Of a stretch of DNA of 64,000 nt, positions 14,601-28,937 are shown piece after piece; within the stretch, counting starts at the first letter, position 1, and every line of letters begins with the position of its first letter. The notes under the pieces are model-generated. The model ran no database searches. It was not told where the DNA came from and saw only the letters and a list, made by a program, of their open reading frames with translations. The translations under genes were made by a program, and so were the position numbers. This DNA comes from Euptelea pleiosperma (taxonomy: Eukaryota; Streptophyta; Magnoliopsida; Ranunculales; Eupteleaceae). The stretch spans positions 10,214,829-10,278,828 of the forward strand of contig CM068540.1 of assembly GCA_035048495.1 (NCBI GenBank), written 5' to 3'.

Positions 14601-17600
14601 AGTCTAATTACGAGGTCCGGTTGCGAAAAAGTCACAAGTTATAGGCTTCGGAATGTAACACACAAACTGAGTAATCCAATTTGAGACGTTGACGCACGGA
14701 TGGAGCTAACTTGTTTCGACGTCTAAATCTTGTTCCAACACTTCAAATTGTTGAAACAATGTAATGGAAGAATTGAGTCTAATTACGAGGTCCGGTTGCG
14801 AAAAAGTCACAAGTTATAGGCTTCGGAATGTAACACACAAACTGAGTCCAATTTGAGACGTTGACGCACGGATGGAGCTAACTTGTTTCGACTGTCCGAA
14901 TCTTGTTCCAACACTTCAAATGTGTTGAAACAATAGTAATGGAAGATTGAGTTAATTACGAGGTCCGGTTGCGAAAAAGTCACAAGTTATAGGCTTCGGA
15001 ATGTAACACACAAACTGAGTCCAATTTGAGACGTTGACGCACGGATGGAGCTAACTTGTTTCGACTGTCCCGAATCTTGTTCCAACACTTCAAATGTGTT
15101 GAAACAATAGTAATGGAAGATTTGAGTCAATTACGAGGTCCGGTTGCGAAAAAGTCACAAGTTATAGGCTTCGGAATGTAACAACAAACTGAGTCCAATT
15201 TGAGACGTTGACGCACGGATGGAGCTAACTTGTTTCGCCTATCGCGAATCTTGTTCCAATACTTCAAATGTGTTGAAACAATAATGGAAGAGTTTGAGTC
15301 CAATTACGAGGTCCGATTGCGAAAAAGTCACAAGTTATAGGCTTCGGAATGTAACACACAAACTGAGTCCAATTTGAGACGTTGACGCACGGATGGAGCT
15401 AACTTGTTTTCTGCTACGAATCTTGTTCAACACTTCAAATGTGTTGAAACAATATAATGGAAGAGTTTGAGTCCAATTACGAGGTCCGTTGCGAAAAAGT
15501 CACAAGTTATAGGCTTCGGAATGTAACACACAAACTGAGTCCAATTTGAGACGTTGACGCACGGATGGAGCTAACTTGTTTCGCCTATCCCGAATCTTGT
15601 TCCAATACTTCAAATGTGTTGAAACAATAATAATGGAAGAGTTTGAGTCAATTACGAGGTCCGATTGCGAAAAAGTCACAAGTTATAGGCTTCGGAATGT
15701 AACACACAAACTGAGTCCAATTTGAGACGTTGACGCACGGATGGAGCTAACTTGTTTTCCTATCCGAATGTTCCAACACTTCAAATGTGTTGAAACAAAA
15801 TAATGGAAGAGTTTGAGTCCAATTACGAGGTCCGTTGCGAAAAAGTCACAAGTTATAGGCTTCGGAATGTAACACACAAACTGAGTCCAATTTGAGACGT
15901 TGACGCACGGATGGAGCTAACTTGTTTGACTATCCGAATCTTGTTCCAATACTTCAAATGTGTTGAAACAATATAATGGAAGAGTTTGAGTCCAATTACG
16001 AGGTCCGATTGCGAAAAAGTCACAAGTTATAGGCTTCGGAATGTAACACACAAACTGAGTCCAATTTGAGACGTTGACGCACGGATGGAGCTAACTTGTT
16101 TCGCCTATCCGAATCTTGTTCCAATACTTCAAATGTGTTGAAACAATATAATGGAAGAGTTTGAGTCCAATTACGAGGTCCGTTGCGAAAAAGTCACAAG
16201 TTATAGGCTTCGGAATGTAACACACAAACTGAGTCCAATTTGAGACGTTGACGCACGGATGGAGCTAACTTGTTTCGACTGTCCGAATCTTTTCCAACAC
16301 TTCAAATGTGTTGAAACAATATAATGGAAGAGTTTGAGTCCAATTACGAGGTCGGTTGCGAAAAAGTCACAAGTTATAGGCTTCGGAATGTAACACAAAC
16401 TGAGTCCAATTTGAGACGTTGACGCACGGATGGAGCTAACTTGTTTCGCCTATCCGAATCTTGTTCCAATACTTCAAATGTGTTGAAACAATAATAATGG
16501 AAGAGTTTGAGTCCAATTACGAGGTCCGATTGCGAAAAAGTCACAAGTTATAGGCTTCGGAATGTAACACACAAACTGAGTCCAATTTGAGACGTTGACG
16601 CACGGATGGAGCTAACTTGTTTCGCTATCCCGAATCTTGTTCCAATACTTCAAATGTGTTGAAACAATAATAATGGAAGAGTTTGAGTCAATTACGAGGT
16701 CCGATTGCGAAAAAGTCACAAGTTATAGGCTTCGGAATGTAACACACAAACTGAGTCCAATTTGAGACGTTGACGCACGGATGGAGCTAACTTGTTTTCG
16801 ACTATCCCGAATCTTGTTCCAATACTTCAAATGTGTTGAAACAATATAATGGAAGAGTTTGAGTTCAATTACGAGGTCCGATTGCGAAAAAGTCACAAGT
16901 TATAGGCTTCGGAATGTAACACACAAACTGATCCAATTTGAGACGTTGACGCACGGATGGAGCTAACTTGTTTCGCCTATCCCGAATCTTGTTCAATACT
17001 TCAAATGTGTTGAAACAATAATAATGGAAGAGTTTGAGTTCAATTACGAGGTCCGATTGCGAAAAAGTCACAAGTTATAGGCTTCGGAATGTACACACAA
17101 ACTGAGTCCAATTTGAGACGTTGACGCACGGATGGAGCTAACTTGTTTGACTGTCACGAATCTTGTTCAACACTTCAAATGTGTTGAAACAATAGTAATG
17201 AAGAGTTTGAGTCCAATTACGAGGTCCGTTGCGAAAAAGTCACAAGTTATAGGCTTCGGAATGTAACACACAAACTGAGTCCAATTTGAGACGTTGACAC
17301 ACGGATGGAGCTAACTTGTTTTGACTGTCACGAATCTTGTTCAACACTTCAAATGTGTTGAAACAATAGTAATGGAAGAGTTTGAGTCCAATTACGAGGT
17401 CCGTTGCGAAAAAGTCACAAGTTATAGGCTTCGGAATGTAACACACAAACTGAGTCCAATTTGAGACGTTGAGCACGGATGGAGCTAACTTGTTTCGCCT
17501 ACCGAATCTTGTTCAATACTTCAAATGTGTTGAAACAATAGTAATGGAAGAGTTTGAGTCCAATTACGAGGTCCGGTTGCGAAAAAGTCACAAGTTATAG

Positions 17601-20600
17601 GCTTCGGAATGTAACACACAAACTGAGTCCAATTTGAGACGTTGACGCACGGATGGAGCTAACTTGTTTGACTGCTATAATCTTGTTCCAACACTTCAAA
17701 TGTGTTGAACAATAGTAATGGAAAGTTTGAGTCCAATTACGAGGTCCGTTGCGAAAAAGTCACAAGTTATAGGCTTCGGAATGTAACACACAAACTGAGT
17801 CCAATTTGAGACGTTGACGCACGGATGGAGCTAACTTGTTTCGCCTATCCCGAATCTTGTTCCAATACTTCAAATGTGTTGAAACAATATAATGGAAGAG
17901 TTTGAGTCAATTACGAGGTCCGATTGCGAAAAAGTCACAAGTTATAGGCTTCGGAATGTAACACACAAACTGAGTCCAATTTGAGACGTTGACGCACGGA
18001 TGGAGCTAACTTGTTTTCCTATCCCGAATCTTGTTTCAATACTTCAAATGTGTTGAAACAATATAATGGAAGAGTTTGAGTCCAATTACGAGGTCCGATT
18101 GCGAAAAAGTCACAAGTTATAGGCTTCGGAATGTAACACACAAACTGATCCAATTTGAGACGTTGACACACGGATGGAGCTAACTTGTTTTGACTATCCC
18201 GAATCTTGTTTCCAACACTTCAAATGTGTTGAAACAATATAATGGAAGAGTTTGAGTCAATTACGAGGTCCGATTGCGAAAAAGTCACAAGTTATAGGCT
18301 TCGGAATGTAACACACAAACTGAGTCCAATTTGAGACGTTGACGCACGGATGGAGCTAACTTGTTTTGCCTATCCCGAATCTTGTTCCAATACTTCAAAT
18401 GTGTTGAAACAATAATAATGGAAGAGTTTGAGTCAATTACGAGGTCCGATTGCGAAAAAGTCACAAGTTATAGGCTTCGGAATGTAACACCAAACTGAGT
18501 CCAATTTGAGACGTTGACGACGGATGGAGCTAACTTGTTTCTCCTATCCGAATCTTGTTCCAATACTTCAAATGTGTTGAAACAATAATAATGGAAGAGT
18601 TTGAGTCCAATTACGAGGTCCGATTGCGAAAAAGTCACAAGTTATAGGCTTCGGAATGTAACACACAAACTGAGTCCAATTTGAGACGTTGACGCACGGA
18701 TGGAGCTAACTTGTTTGACTGTCCGAATCTTGTTTCAACACTTCAAATGTGTTGAAACAATATAATGGAAGAGTTTGAGTCCAATTACGAGGTCCGTTGC
18801 GAAAAAGTCACAAGTTATAGGCTTCGGAATGTAACACACAAACTGAGTCCAATTTGAGACGTTGACGCACGGATGGAGCTAACTTGTTTCGCCTATCCGA
18901 ATCTTGTTCCAATACTTCAAATGTGTTGAAACAATAATAATGGAAGAGTTTGAGTCCAATTACGAGGTCCGGTTGCGAAAAAGTCACAAGTTATAGGCTT
19001 CGGAATGTAACACACAAACTGAGTCCAATTTGAGACGTTGACGCACGGATGGAGCTAACTTGTTTCGACTGTCCCGAATCTTATTCCAACACTTCAAATG
19101 TGTTGAAACAATATAATGGAAGATTTGAGTCTAATTACGAGGTCCGGTTGCGAAAAAGTCACAAGTTATAGGCTTCGGAATGTAACACAAACTGAGTCCA
19201 ATTTGAGACGTTGACGCACGGATGGAGCTAACTTGTTTCGACTGTCCGAATCTTTTCCAACACTTCAAATGTGTTGAAACAATAGTAATGGAAGAGTTTG
19301 AGTCAATTACGAGGTCCGGTTGCGAAAAAGTCACAAGTTATAGGCTTCGGAATGTAACACACAAACTGAGTCCAATTTGAGACGTTGACGCACGGATGGA
19401 GCTAACTTGTTTCGCCTCGCCGAATCTTGTTCCAACACTTCAAATGTGTTGAAACAATAATAATGGAAGAGTTTGAGTCCAATTACGAGGTCCGATTGCG
19501 AAAAAGTCACAAGTTATAGGCTTCGGAATGTAACACACAAACTGATCCAATTTGAGACGTTGACGCACGGATGGAGCTAACTTGTTTCGCCTACGAATCT
19601 TGTTCCAACACTTCAAATGTGTTGAAACAATATAATGGAAGAGTTTGAGTCAATTACGAGGTCCGATTGCGAAAAAGTCACAAGTTATAGGCTTCGGAAT
19701 GTAACACACAAACTGAGTCCAATTTGAGACGTTGACGCACGGATGGAGCTAACTTGTTTCGCCTATCCCGAATCTTGTTCCAATACTTCAAATGTGTTGA
19801 AACAATAATAATGGAAGAGTTTGAGTCAATTACGAGGTCCGATTGCGAAAAAGTCACAAGTTATAGGCTTCGGAATGTAACACAAACTGAGTCCAATTTG
19901 AGACGTTGACACGGATGGAGCTAACTTGTTTTCCTATCCGAATCTTGTTCAATACTTCAAATGTGTTGAAACAATATAATGGAAGAGTTTGAGTCCAATT
20001 ACGAGGTCCGTTGCGAAAAAGTCACAAGTTATAGGCTTCGGAATGTAACACACAAACTGAGTCCAATTTGAGACGTTGACACACGGATGGAGCTAACTTG
20101 TTTGACTGTCGCGAATCTTGTTCAACACTTCAAATGTGTTGAAACAATATAATGGAAGAGTTTGAGTCCAATTACGAGGTCCGTTGCGAAAAAGTCACAA
20201 GTTATAGGCTTCGGAATGTAACACACAAACTGATCCAATTTGAGACGTTGACGCACGGATGGAGCTAACTTGTTTCGCCTATCCGCGAATCTTGTTCCAA
20301 TACTTCAAATGTGTTGAAACAATAATAATGGAAGAGTTTGAGTCAATTACGAGGTCCGATTGCGAAAAAGTCACAAGTTATAGGCTTCGGAATGTAACAC
20401 ACAAACTGAGTCCAATTTGAGACGTTGACGCACGGATGGAGCTAACTTGTTTCCTATCCCGAATCTTGTTCCAATACTTCAAATGTGTTGAAACAATAAT
20501 AATGAAGAGTTTGAGTCAATACGAGGTCCGATTGCGAAAAAGTCACAAGTTATAGGCTTCGGAATGTAACACACAAACTGAGTCCAATTTGTGACGTTGA

Positions 20601-23420
20601 CGCACGGATGGAGCTAACTTGTTTTCCTATCCCGAATCTTGTTCAATACTTCAAATGTGTTGAAACAATAATAATGGAAGAGTTTGAGTCCAATTACGAG
20701 GTCCGTTGCGAAAAAGTCACAAGTTATAGGCTTCGGAATGTAACACACAAACTGAGTCCAATTTGAGACGTTGACGCACGGATGGAGCTAACTTGTTTCT
20801 GCCTACGAATCTTGTTCCAATACTTCAAATGTGTTGAAACAATAATAATGGAAGAGTTTGAGTTCAATTACGAGGTCCGTTGCGAAAAAGTCACAAGTTA
20901 TAGGCTTCGGAATGTAACACACAAACTGAGTCCAATTTGAGACGTTGACGCACGGATGGAGCTAACTTGTTTCGCCTATCCCGAATCTTGTTCCAATACT
21001 TCAAATGTGTTGAAACAATAATAATGGTAAGAGTTTGAGTCAATTACGAGGTCCGATTGCGAAAAAGTCACAAGTTATAGGCTTCGGAATGTAACACACA
21101 AACTGAGTCCAATTTGAGACGTTGACGCACGGATGGAGCTAACTTGTTTTCCTATCCCGAATCTTGTTCAATACTTCAAATGTGTTGCAACAATATAATG
21201 GAAGAGTTTGAGTCAATTACGAGGTCCGATTGCGAAAAAGTCACAAGTTATAGGCTTCGGAATGTAACACACAAACTGAGTCCAATTTGAGACGTTGACA
21301 CGGATGGAGCTAACTTGTTTTGACTGTCCGAATCTTGTTCAACACTTCAAATGTGTTGAAACAATAATAATGGAAGAGTTTGAGTCCAATTACGAGGTCC
21401 GTTGCGAAAAAGTCACAAGTTATAGGCTTCGGAATGTAACACACAAACTGAGTCCAATTTGAGACGTTGACGCACGGATGGAGCTAACTTGTTTTGTAGA
21501 ATCTTGTTCCAATACTTCAAATGTGTTGAAACAATAATAATGGAAGAGTTTGAGTTCCAATTACGAGGTCCGTTGCGAAAAAGTCACAAGTTATAGGCTT
21601 CGGAATGTAACACACAAACTGAGTCCAATTTGAGACGTTGACGCACGGATGGAGCTAACTTGTTTTGCCTATCTCGAATCTTGTTTCAACACTTCAAATG
21701 TGTTGAAACAATAATAATGGAAGAGTTTGAGTCCAATTACGAGGTCCGGTTGCGAAAAAGTCAAAGTTATAGGCTTCGGAATGTAACACACAAACTGAGT
21801 CCAATTTGAGACGTTGACGCACGGATGGAGCTAACTTGTTTTGACTATCCCGAATCTTGTTCCAATACTTCAAATGTGTTGAAACATAATAATGGAAGAG
21901 TTTGAGTTCAATTACGAGGTCCGATTGCGAAAAAGTCAAAGTTATAGGCTTCGGAATGTAACACACAAACTGAGTCCAATTTGAGACGTTGAGCACGGAT
22001 GGAGCTAACTTGTTTCCTATCCCGAATCTTGTTTCCAACACTTCAAATGTGTTGAAACAATAAATGGAAGGTTTGAGTCCAATTACGAGGTCCGGTTGCG
22101 AAAAAGTCACAAGTTATAGGCTTCGGAATGTAACACACAAACTGAGTCCAATTTGAGACGTTGACACACGGATGGAGCTAACTTGTTTTGACGTCACGAA
22201 TCTTGTTCAACACTTCAAATGTGTTGAAACAATATAATGGAAGAGTTTGAGTCCAATTACGAGGTCCGGTTGCGAAAAAGTCACAAGTTATAGGCTTCGG
22301 AATGTAACACACAAACTGAGTCCAATTTGAGACGTTGACGCACGGATGGAGCTAACTTGTTTTTCGCTACGCGAATCTTGTTCAACACTTCAAATGTGTT
22401 GAAACAATAGTAATGGAAGAGTTTGAGTCCAATTACGAGGTCCGTTGCGAAAAAGTCACAAGTTATAGGCTTCGGAATGTAACACACAAACTGATCCAAT
22501 TTGAGACGTTGACGCACGGATGGAGCTAACTTGTTTGACGCCTATCCCGAATCTTGTTTCCAATACTTCAAATGTGTTGCAACAATAGTAATGGAAGAGT
22601 TTGAGTCAATTACGAGGTCCGTTGCGAAAAAGTCACAAGTTATAGGCTTCGGAATGTAACACACAACTGAGTCCAATTTGAGACGTTGACGCACGGATGG
22701 AGCTAACTTGTTTCCTATCCCGCATCTTGTTCCAATACTTCAAATGTGTTGAAACAATAATAATGAAGAGTTTGAGTTCAATTACGAGGTCCGATTGCGA
22801 AAAAGTAACAAGTATAGGCTTCGGAATGTAACACACAAACTGAGTCCAATTTGAGACGTTGACACGGATGGAGCTAACTTGTTTTCTATCCCGAATCTTG
22901 TTTCCAACACTTCAAATGTGTTGCAACAATAATATGGAAGAGTTGAGTCCAATTACGAGGTCCGATTGCGAAAAAGTCACAAGTTTAGGCTTCGGAATGT
23001 AACACACAAATGATCCAATTGAGACGTTGACGCACGGATGGAGCTAACTTGTTTCTGTCTACGAATCTTGTTCCAATACTTCAAATGTGTGAAACAATAT
23101 AATGGAAGAGTTTGAGTCCAATTACGAGGTCCGTTGCGAAAAAGTCAGCAGTTATACGCTTCGGAATGTAACACACAAACTGAAGTCCAATTTGAGACGT
23201 TGACGCACGGATGGAGCTAACTTGTTTCGACTGTCCGAATCTTATTCCAACACTTCAAATGTGTTGAAACAATAGTAATGGAAGAGTTTGAGTCTAATTA
23301 CGAGGTCGGTTGCGAAAAAGTCACAAGTTATAGCTTCGGAATGTAACAGACAAACTGAGTCCAATTTGAGACGTTGACGCACGGATGGAGCTAACTTGTT
23401 TCGACTGTCCCGAATCTTAT
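5560..23420. repeat. Satellite stretch with collapsed consensus (many one-base losses)
   Basis: Monomers here carry many single-base deletions absent from 1-5550 and from 29.6-43.1 kb. The losses fall at columns where subtypes differ: GAGTTCAATT, GAGTCCAATT and GAGTCTAATT become GAGTCAATT; CAATAATAATGG and CAATAGTAATGG become CAATATAATGG; GGTCCGATT and GGTCCGGTT become GGTCCGTT; CTGAATCC and CTGAGTCC become CTGATCC. This is what an assembler produces when different monomers are stacked and ambiguous columns are dropped. Copy number, HOR order and any ORFs in this stretch are unreliable. Confidence 0.85.
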
Positions 23421-23520
23421 NNNNNNNNNNNNNNNNNNNNNNNNNNNNNNNNNNNNNNNNNNNNNNNNNNNNNNNNNNNNNNNNNNNNNNNNNNNNNNNN
23501 NNNNNNNNNNNNNNNNNNNN
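23421..23520. other. Assembly gap, 100 N
   Basis: Exactly 100 N inside the satellite array, the conventional placeholder for a gap of unknown size. Satellite monomers flank both sides in the same orientation. The true amount of missing satellite cannot be seen. Confidence 0.99.
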
Positions 23521-24713
23521 TCCAAACACTTCAAATTTGATGAAACAATTGTAAAGGAAGAATTCGAGTCTAATTACGAGGTCCGGTTGCGAAAAAGTCA
23601 CAAGTTATAGGCTTCGGAATGTAGCACACAAACTGAGTCCAATATGAGACGTTGACGCACGGATGGAGCTAATTGTTTCGATGTCCCGAATCTTGTTCCA
23701 ACACTTCAAATGTGCTGTAACAAGTGTAATAGAAGAATTCGTGTTAAATTACGAGGTCGGTTGCGAAAAAGTCACAAGTTATTAGGCTTCAGAATGTAAC
23801 ACACAAATGAGTCCAATTTGGACGTTGAGCACGGATGGAGCTAACTTGTTTGACTGTCCCGAATCTTGTTCCAACACTTCAAATGTGTTGAAACATAGTA
23901 ATGGAAGAATTTGAGTCTAATTACGAGGTCGGTTGCGAAAAGTCACAAAGTTATAGGCTTCGGAATGTAACAGACAACTGAGTCCAATTTGAGACGTTGA
24001 CGCACGATGGAGCTAACTTGTTTCGCCTATCGCGAATCTTGTTCCAATACTTCAAATGTGTTGAAACAATATAATGGAAAGTTTGAGTCCAATACGAGGT
24101 CCGATTGCGAAAAAAGTCACCAGTTATAGGCTTCGGAATGTAACACACAAACTGAGTCCAATTTGAGTCGTTGAACGCGGATTGGAGCTAACTTGTTTTG
24201 ACTGCTACGAATCTTGTTTCAACACTTCAATGTGTTGCAACTAGTAATGGAAGAGTTTGTGTCCAATTACGAGGTCCGTTGCGAAAAAGTCACAAGTTAT
24301 AGGCTTCGGAATGTAACACACAAACTGAGTCAATTTGAGACGTTGACGCACGGATGGAGCTAACTTGTTTGACTGCTACGAATCTTGTTTCAACACTTCA
24401 AATGTGTTGCAACAATAGTAATGGAAGAGTTTGAGTCCAATTACGAGGTCCGGTTGCGAAAAAGTCACAAGTTATAGGCTTCGGAATGTAACACACAAAC
24501 TGAATCCAATTTGAGACGTTGACGCACGGATGGAGCTAACTTGTTTCGCCTATCCCGAATCTTGTTCCAATACTTCAAATGTGTTGAAACAATAATAATG
24601 GAAGAGTTTGAGTTCAATTACGAGGTCCGATTGCGAAAAAGTCACAAGTTATAGGCTTCGGAATGTAACACACAAACTGAGTCCAATTTGAGACGTTGAG
24701 CACGGATGGAGCT
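23521..24713. repeat. Error-rich satellite next to the gap
   Basis: Seven or so monomers with scattered substitutions, insertions and deletions (for example an extra base in GTTATTAGGC near 23780 and a GTTGAACGCGGATTGG variant near 24170). Error density is highest next to the N gap and falls to the right, as expected for low read support at a contig end. Confidence 0.7.
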
Positions 24714-27700
24714 AACTTATTTCGACGTCATAAATCTTGTTCAACACTTCAAATTTGTTTGAAACAATTGTAATGAAAGAATTCGAGTCTAATTACGAGG
24801 TCCGGTTGCGAAAAAGTCACAAGTTATAGGCTTCGGAATGTAACACACAAACTGAGTCCAATTTGAGACGTTGAAGCACGGATGGAGCTAACTTATTTCG
24901 ACAGTCATAAATCTTGTTCAACACTTCAAATTTGTTGAAACAATTGTAATGGAGAATTCGAGTCTAATTACGAGGTCCGGTTGCGAAAAAGTCACAAGTT
25001 ATAGGCTTCGGAATGTAACACACAAACTGAGTCCAATTTGAGACGTTGACGCACGGAAGGAGCTAACTTGTTTGACAGTAATAAATCTTGTTCCAACACT
25101 TCAAATTTGTTGAAACAATTGTAATGAAGAATTTGAGTCTAATTACGAGGTCGGTTGCGAAAAAGTCACAAGTTATAGGCTTCGGAATGTAGCACACAAA
25201 CTGAGTCCAATATGAGACGTTGACGCACGGATGGAGCTAACTTGTTTCGACTGTCCGAATCTTGTTCCAACACTTCAAATGTGCTGTAAAAATAGTAATA
25301 GAAGAATTAGAGTTTAAATTACGAGGTCCGGTTGCGAAAAAGTCACAAGTTATAGGCTTCAGAATGTAACACACAAATGAGTCCAATTTGAGACGTTGAC
25401 GCACGTATGGAGCTAACTTGTTTCGACTGTCCGAATCTTATTCCAACACTTCAAATGTGTTGAAACAATAGTAATGGAAGAATTTGAGTCTAATTACGAG
25501 GTTCGGTTGCGAAAAAGTCACAAGTTATAGGCTTCGGAATGTAACAGACAAACTGAGTCCAATTTGAGACGTTGACGCACGGATGGAGCTAACTTGTTTT
25601 GACTGTCAGAATCTTGTTTCAACACTTCAAATGTGTTGCAACAATAGTAATGGAAGAGTTTGAGTCCAATTACGAGGTCCGGTTGCGAAAAACTCACAAG
25701 TTATAGGCTTCGGAATGTAACACACAAACTGAATCCAATTTGAGACGTTGACGCACGGATGGAGCTAACTTGTTTCGCCTATCGCGAATCTTGTTCCAAT
25801 ACTTCAAAGTGTTGAAACAATAATAATGGAAGAGTTTAAGTCAATTACGAGGTCGATTGCGAAAAAGTCACCAGTTATAGGCTTCGGAATGTAACACACA
25901 AACTGAGTCCAATTTGAGACGTTGACGCACGGATGGAGCTAACTTTTTTGACTGCTACGAATCTTGTTTCAACACTTCAAATGTGTTGCAACAATAGTAA
26001 TGGAAGAGTTTGAGTGCAATTACGAGGTCCGGTTGCGAAAAAGTCACAAGTTATAGGCTTCGAATGTAACACACAAACTGAATCCAATTTGAGACGTTGA
26101 CGCACGGATGGAGCTAACTTGTTTCGCCTATCCGAATCTTGTTCCAATACTTCAAATGTGTTGAAACAATAATAATGGAAGAGTTTGGGTTCAATTACGA
26201 GGTCCGATTGCGAAAAAGTCACAAGTTATAGGCTTCGGAATGTAACACACAAACTGAGTCCAATTTGAGACGTTGACGCACGGATGGAGCTAACTTGTTT
26301 GCCTATCCCGCATCTTGTTCCAATACTTCAAATGTGTTGAAACAATATAATGTAAGAGTTTGAGTCCAATTACGAGGTCCGATTGCGAAAAAGTCACAAG
26401 TTATAGGCTTCGGAATGTAACACACGAACTGAGTCCAATTTGAGACGTTGAACACGGATGGAGCTAACTTGTTTTGACTGTCACGAATCTTGTTTCAACA
26501 CTTCAAATGTGTTGAAACAATAGTAATGGAAGAGTTTGAGTCAATTACGAGGTCCGGTTGCGAAAAAGTCACAAGTTATAGGCTTCGGAATGTAACACAC
26601 AAACTGAATCCAATTTGAGACGTTGACGCACGGATGGAGCTAACTTGTTTCGCCTATCCCGAATCTTGTTCCAATACTTCAAATGTGTTGAAACAATAAT
26701 AATGGAAGAGTTTGAGTTCAATTACGAGGTCCGATTGCGAAAAAGTCACAAGTTATAGGCTTCGGAATGTAACACACAAACTGAGTCCAATTTGAGACGT
26801 TGAAGCACGGATGGAGCTAATTATTTCGACAGTCATAAATCTTGTTCAAACACTTCAAATTTGTTGAAACAATTGTAATGAAGAATTGAGTCTAATTACG
26901 AGGTCGGTTGCGAAAAAGTCACAAGTTATAGGCTTCGGAATGTAACACACAAACTGAGTCCAATTTGAGACGTTGAAGCACGGATGGAGCTAACTTTTTC
27001 GACAGTCATAAATCTTGTTCAAACTTCAAATTGTTTGAAACAATTGTAATGGAAGAATTCGAGTCTAATTACGAGGTCCGTTGCGAAAAAGTCACAAGTT
27101 ATAGGCTTCGGAATGTAACACACAAACTGAGTCCAATTTGAGACGTTGACGCACGGAAGGAGCTAACTTGTTTTGACAGTCATAAATCTTGTTCCAACAC
27201 TTCAAATTTGTTGAAACAATTGTAATTGAAGAATTTGAGTCTAATTACGAGGTCCGGTTGCGAAAAAGTCACAAGTTATAGGCTTCGGAATGTAGCACAC
27301 AAACTGAGTCCAATATGAGACGTTGACGCACGGATGGAGCTAACTTGTTTCGACTGTCCCGAATCTTGTTCCAACACTTCAAATGTGCTGTAACAATAGT
27401 AATAGAAGAATTAGAGTTTAATTACGAGGTCCGGTTGCGAAAAAGTCACAAGTTATAGGCTTCAGAATGTAACACACAAACTGAGTCCAATTTGAGACGT
27501 TGACGCACGTATGGAGCTAACTTGTTTCGACTGTCCCGATCTTATTCCAACACTTCAAATGGTGTTGAAAACAATAGTAATGGAAGAATTTGAGTCTAAT
27601 TACGGGTTTCGGTTGCGAAAAAGTCACAAGTTATAGGCTTCGGAATGTAACAGACAAACTGAGTCCAATTTGAGACGTTGACGCACGGATGGAGCTAACT

Positions 27701-28937
27701 TGTTTTGACTGTCACGAATCTTGTTTCAACACTTCAAATGTGTTGCAACAATAGTAATGGAAGAGTTTGAGTCCAATTACGAGGTCCCGGTTGCGAAAAA
27801 CTCACAAGTTATAGGCTTCGGAATGTAACACACAAACTGAATCCAATTTGAGACGTTGACGCACGGATGGAGCTAACTTGTTTCGCCTATCGCGAATCTT
27901 GTTCCAATACTTCAAATGTGTTGAAACAATAATAATGGAAGAGTTTAAGTCCAATTACGAGGTCCGATTGCGAAAAAGTCACCAGTTATAGGCTTCGGAA
28001 TGTAACACACAAACTGAGTCCAATTTGAGACGTTGACGCACGGATGGAGCTAACTTCTTTTGACTGCTACGAATCTTGTTTCAACACTTCAAATGTGTTG
28101 CAACAATAGTAATGGAAGAGTTTGAGTGCAATTACGAGGTCCGGTTGCGAAAAAGTCACAAGTTATAGGCTTCGGAATGTAACACACAAACTGAATCCAA
28201 TTTGAGACGTTGACGCACGGATGGAGCTAACTTGTTTCGCCTATCCCGAATCTTGTTCCAATACTTCAAATGTGTTGAAACAATAATAATGGAAGAGTTT
28301 GGGTTCAATTACGAGGTCCGATTGCGAAAAAGTCACAAGTTATAGGCTTCGGAATGTAACACACAAACTGAGTCCAATTTGAGACGTTGACGGACGGATG
28401 GAGCTAACTTGTTTCGCCTATCCCGCATCTTGTTCCAATACTTCAAATGTGTTGAAACAATAATAATGTAAGAGTTTGAGTCCAATTACGAGGTCCGATT
28501 GCGAAAAAGTCACAAGTTATAGGCTTCGGAATGTAACACACGAACTGAGTCCAATTTGAGACGTTGACACACGGATGGAGCTAACTTGTTTTGACTGTCA
28601 CGAATCTTGTTTCAACACTTCAAATGTGTTGAAACAATAGTAATGGAAGAGTTTGAGTCCAATTACGAGGTCCGGTTGCGAAAAAGTCACAAGTTATAGG
28701 CTTCGGAATGTAACACACTAAACTGAATCCAATTTGAGACGTTGACGCACGGATGGAGCTAACTTGTTTCGCCTATCCCGAATCTTGTTCCAATACTTCA
28801 AATGTGTTGAAACAATAATAATGGAAGAGTTTCAGTTCAATTACGAGGTCCGATTGCGAAAAAGTCACAAGTTATAGGCTTCGGAATGTAACACACAAAC
28901 TGAGTCCAATTTGAGACGTTGAAGCACGGATGGAGCT
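24714..28937. repeat. 12-monomer higher-order repeat, tandem pair
   Basis: A doublet of EcoRI-type marker monomers starts at 24714/24889 and again at about 26819/26990, and a single one follows at 28938. Rare private variants repeat at the same distance: GAGTGCAATTACG at 26011 and 28123 (2112 bp) and GAGTTTGGGTTC at 26181 and 28295 (2114 bp). That equals 12 monomers (2124) minus small deletions. The monomer order differs from the 12-monomer block at 36 kb. Confidence 0.8.
26490..26520. other. Perfect 12-bp dyad in a satellite monomer (example copy)
   Basis: Left arm TTGTTTCAACAC, 7-nt loop TTCAAAT, right arm GTGTTGAAACAA; the arms are exact reverse complements. Equivalent bases 21-51 of most monomers keep 9-11 of 12 pairs. 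It could extrude as a cruciform. Function is inference. Confidence 0.85.
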
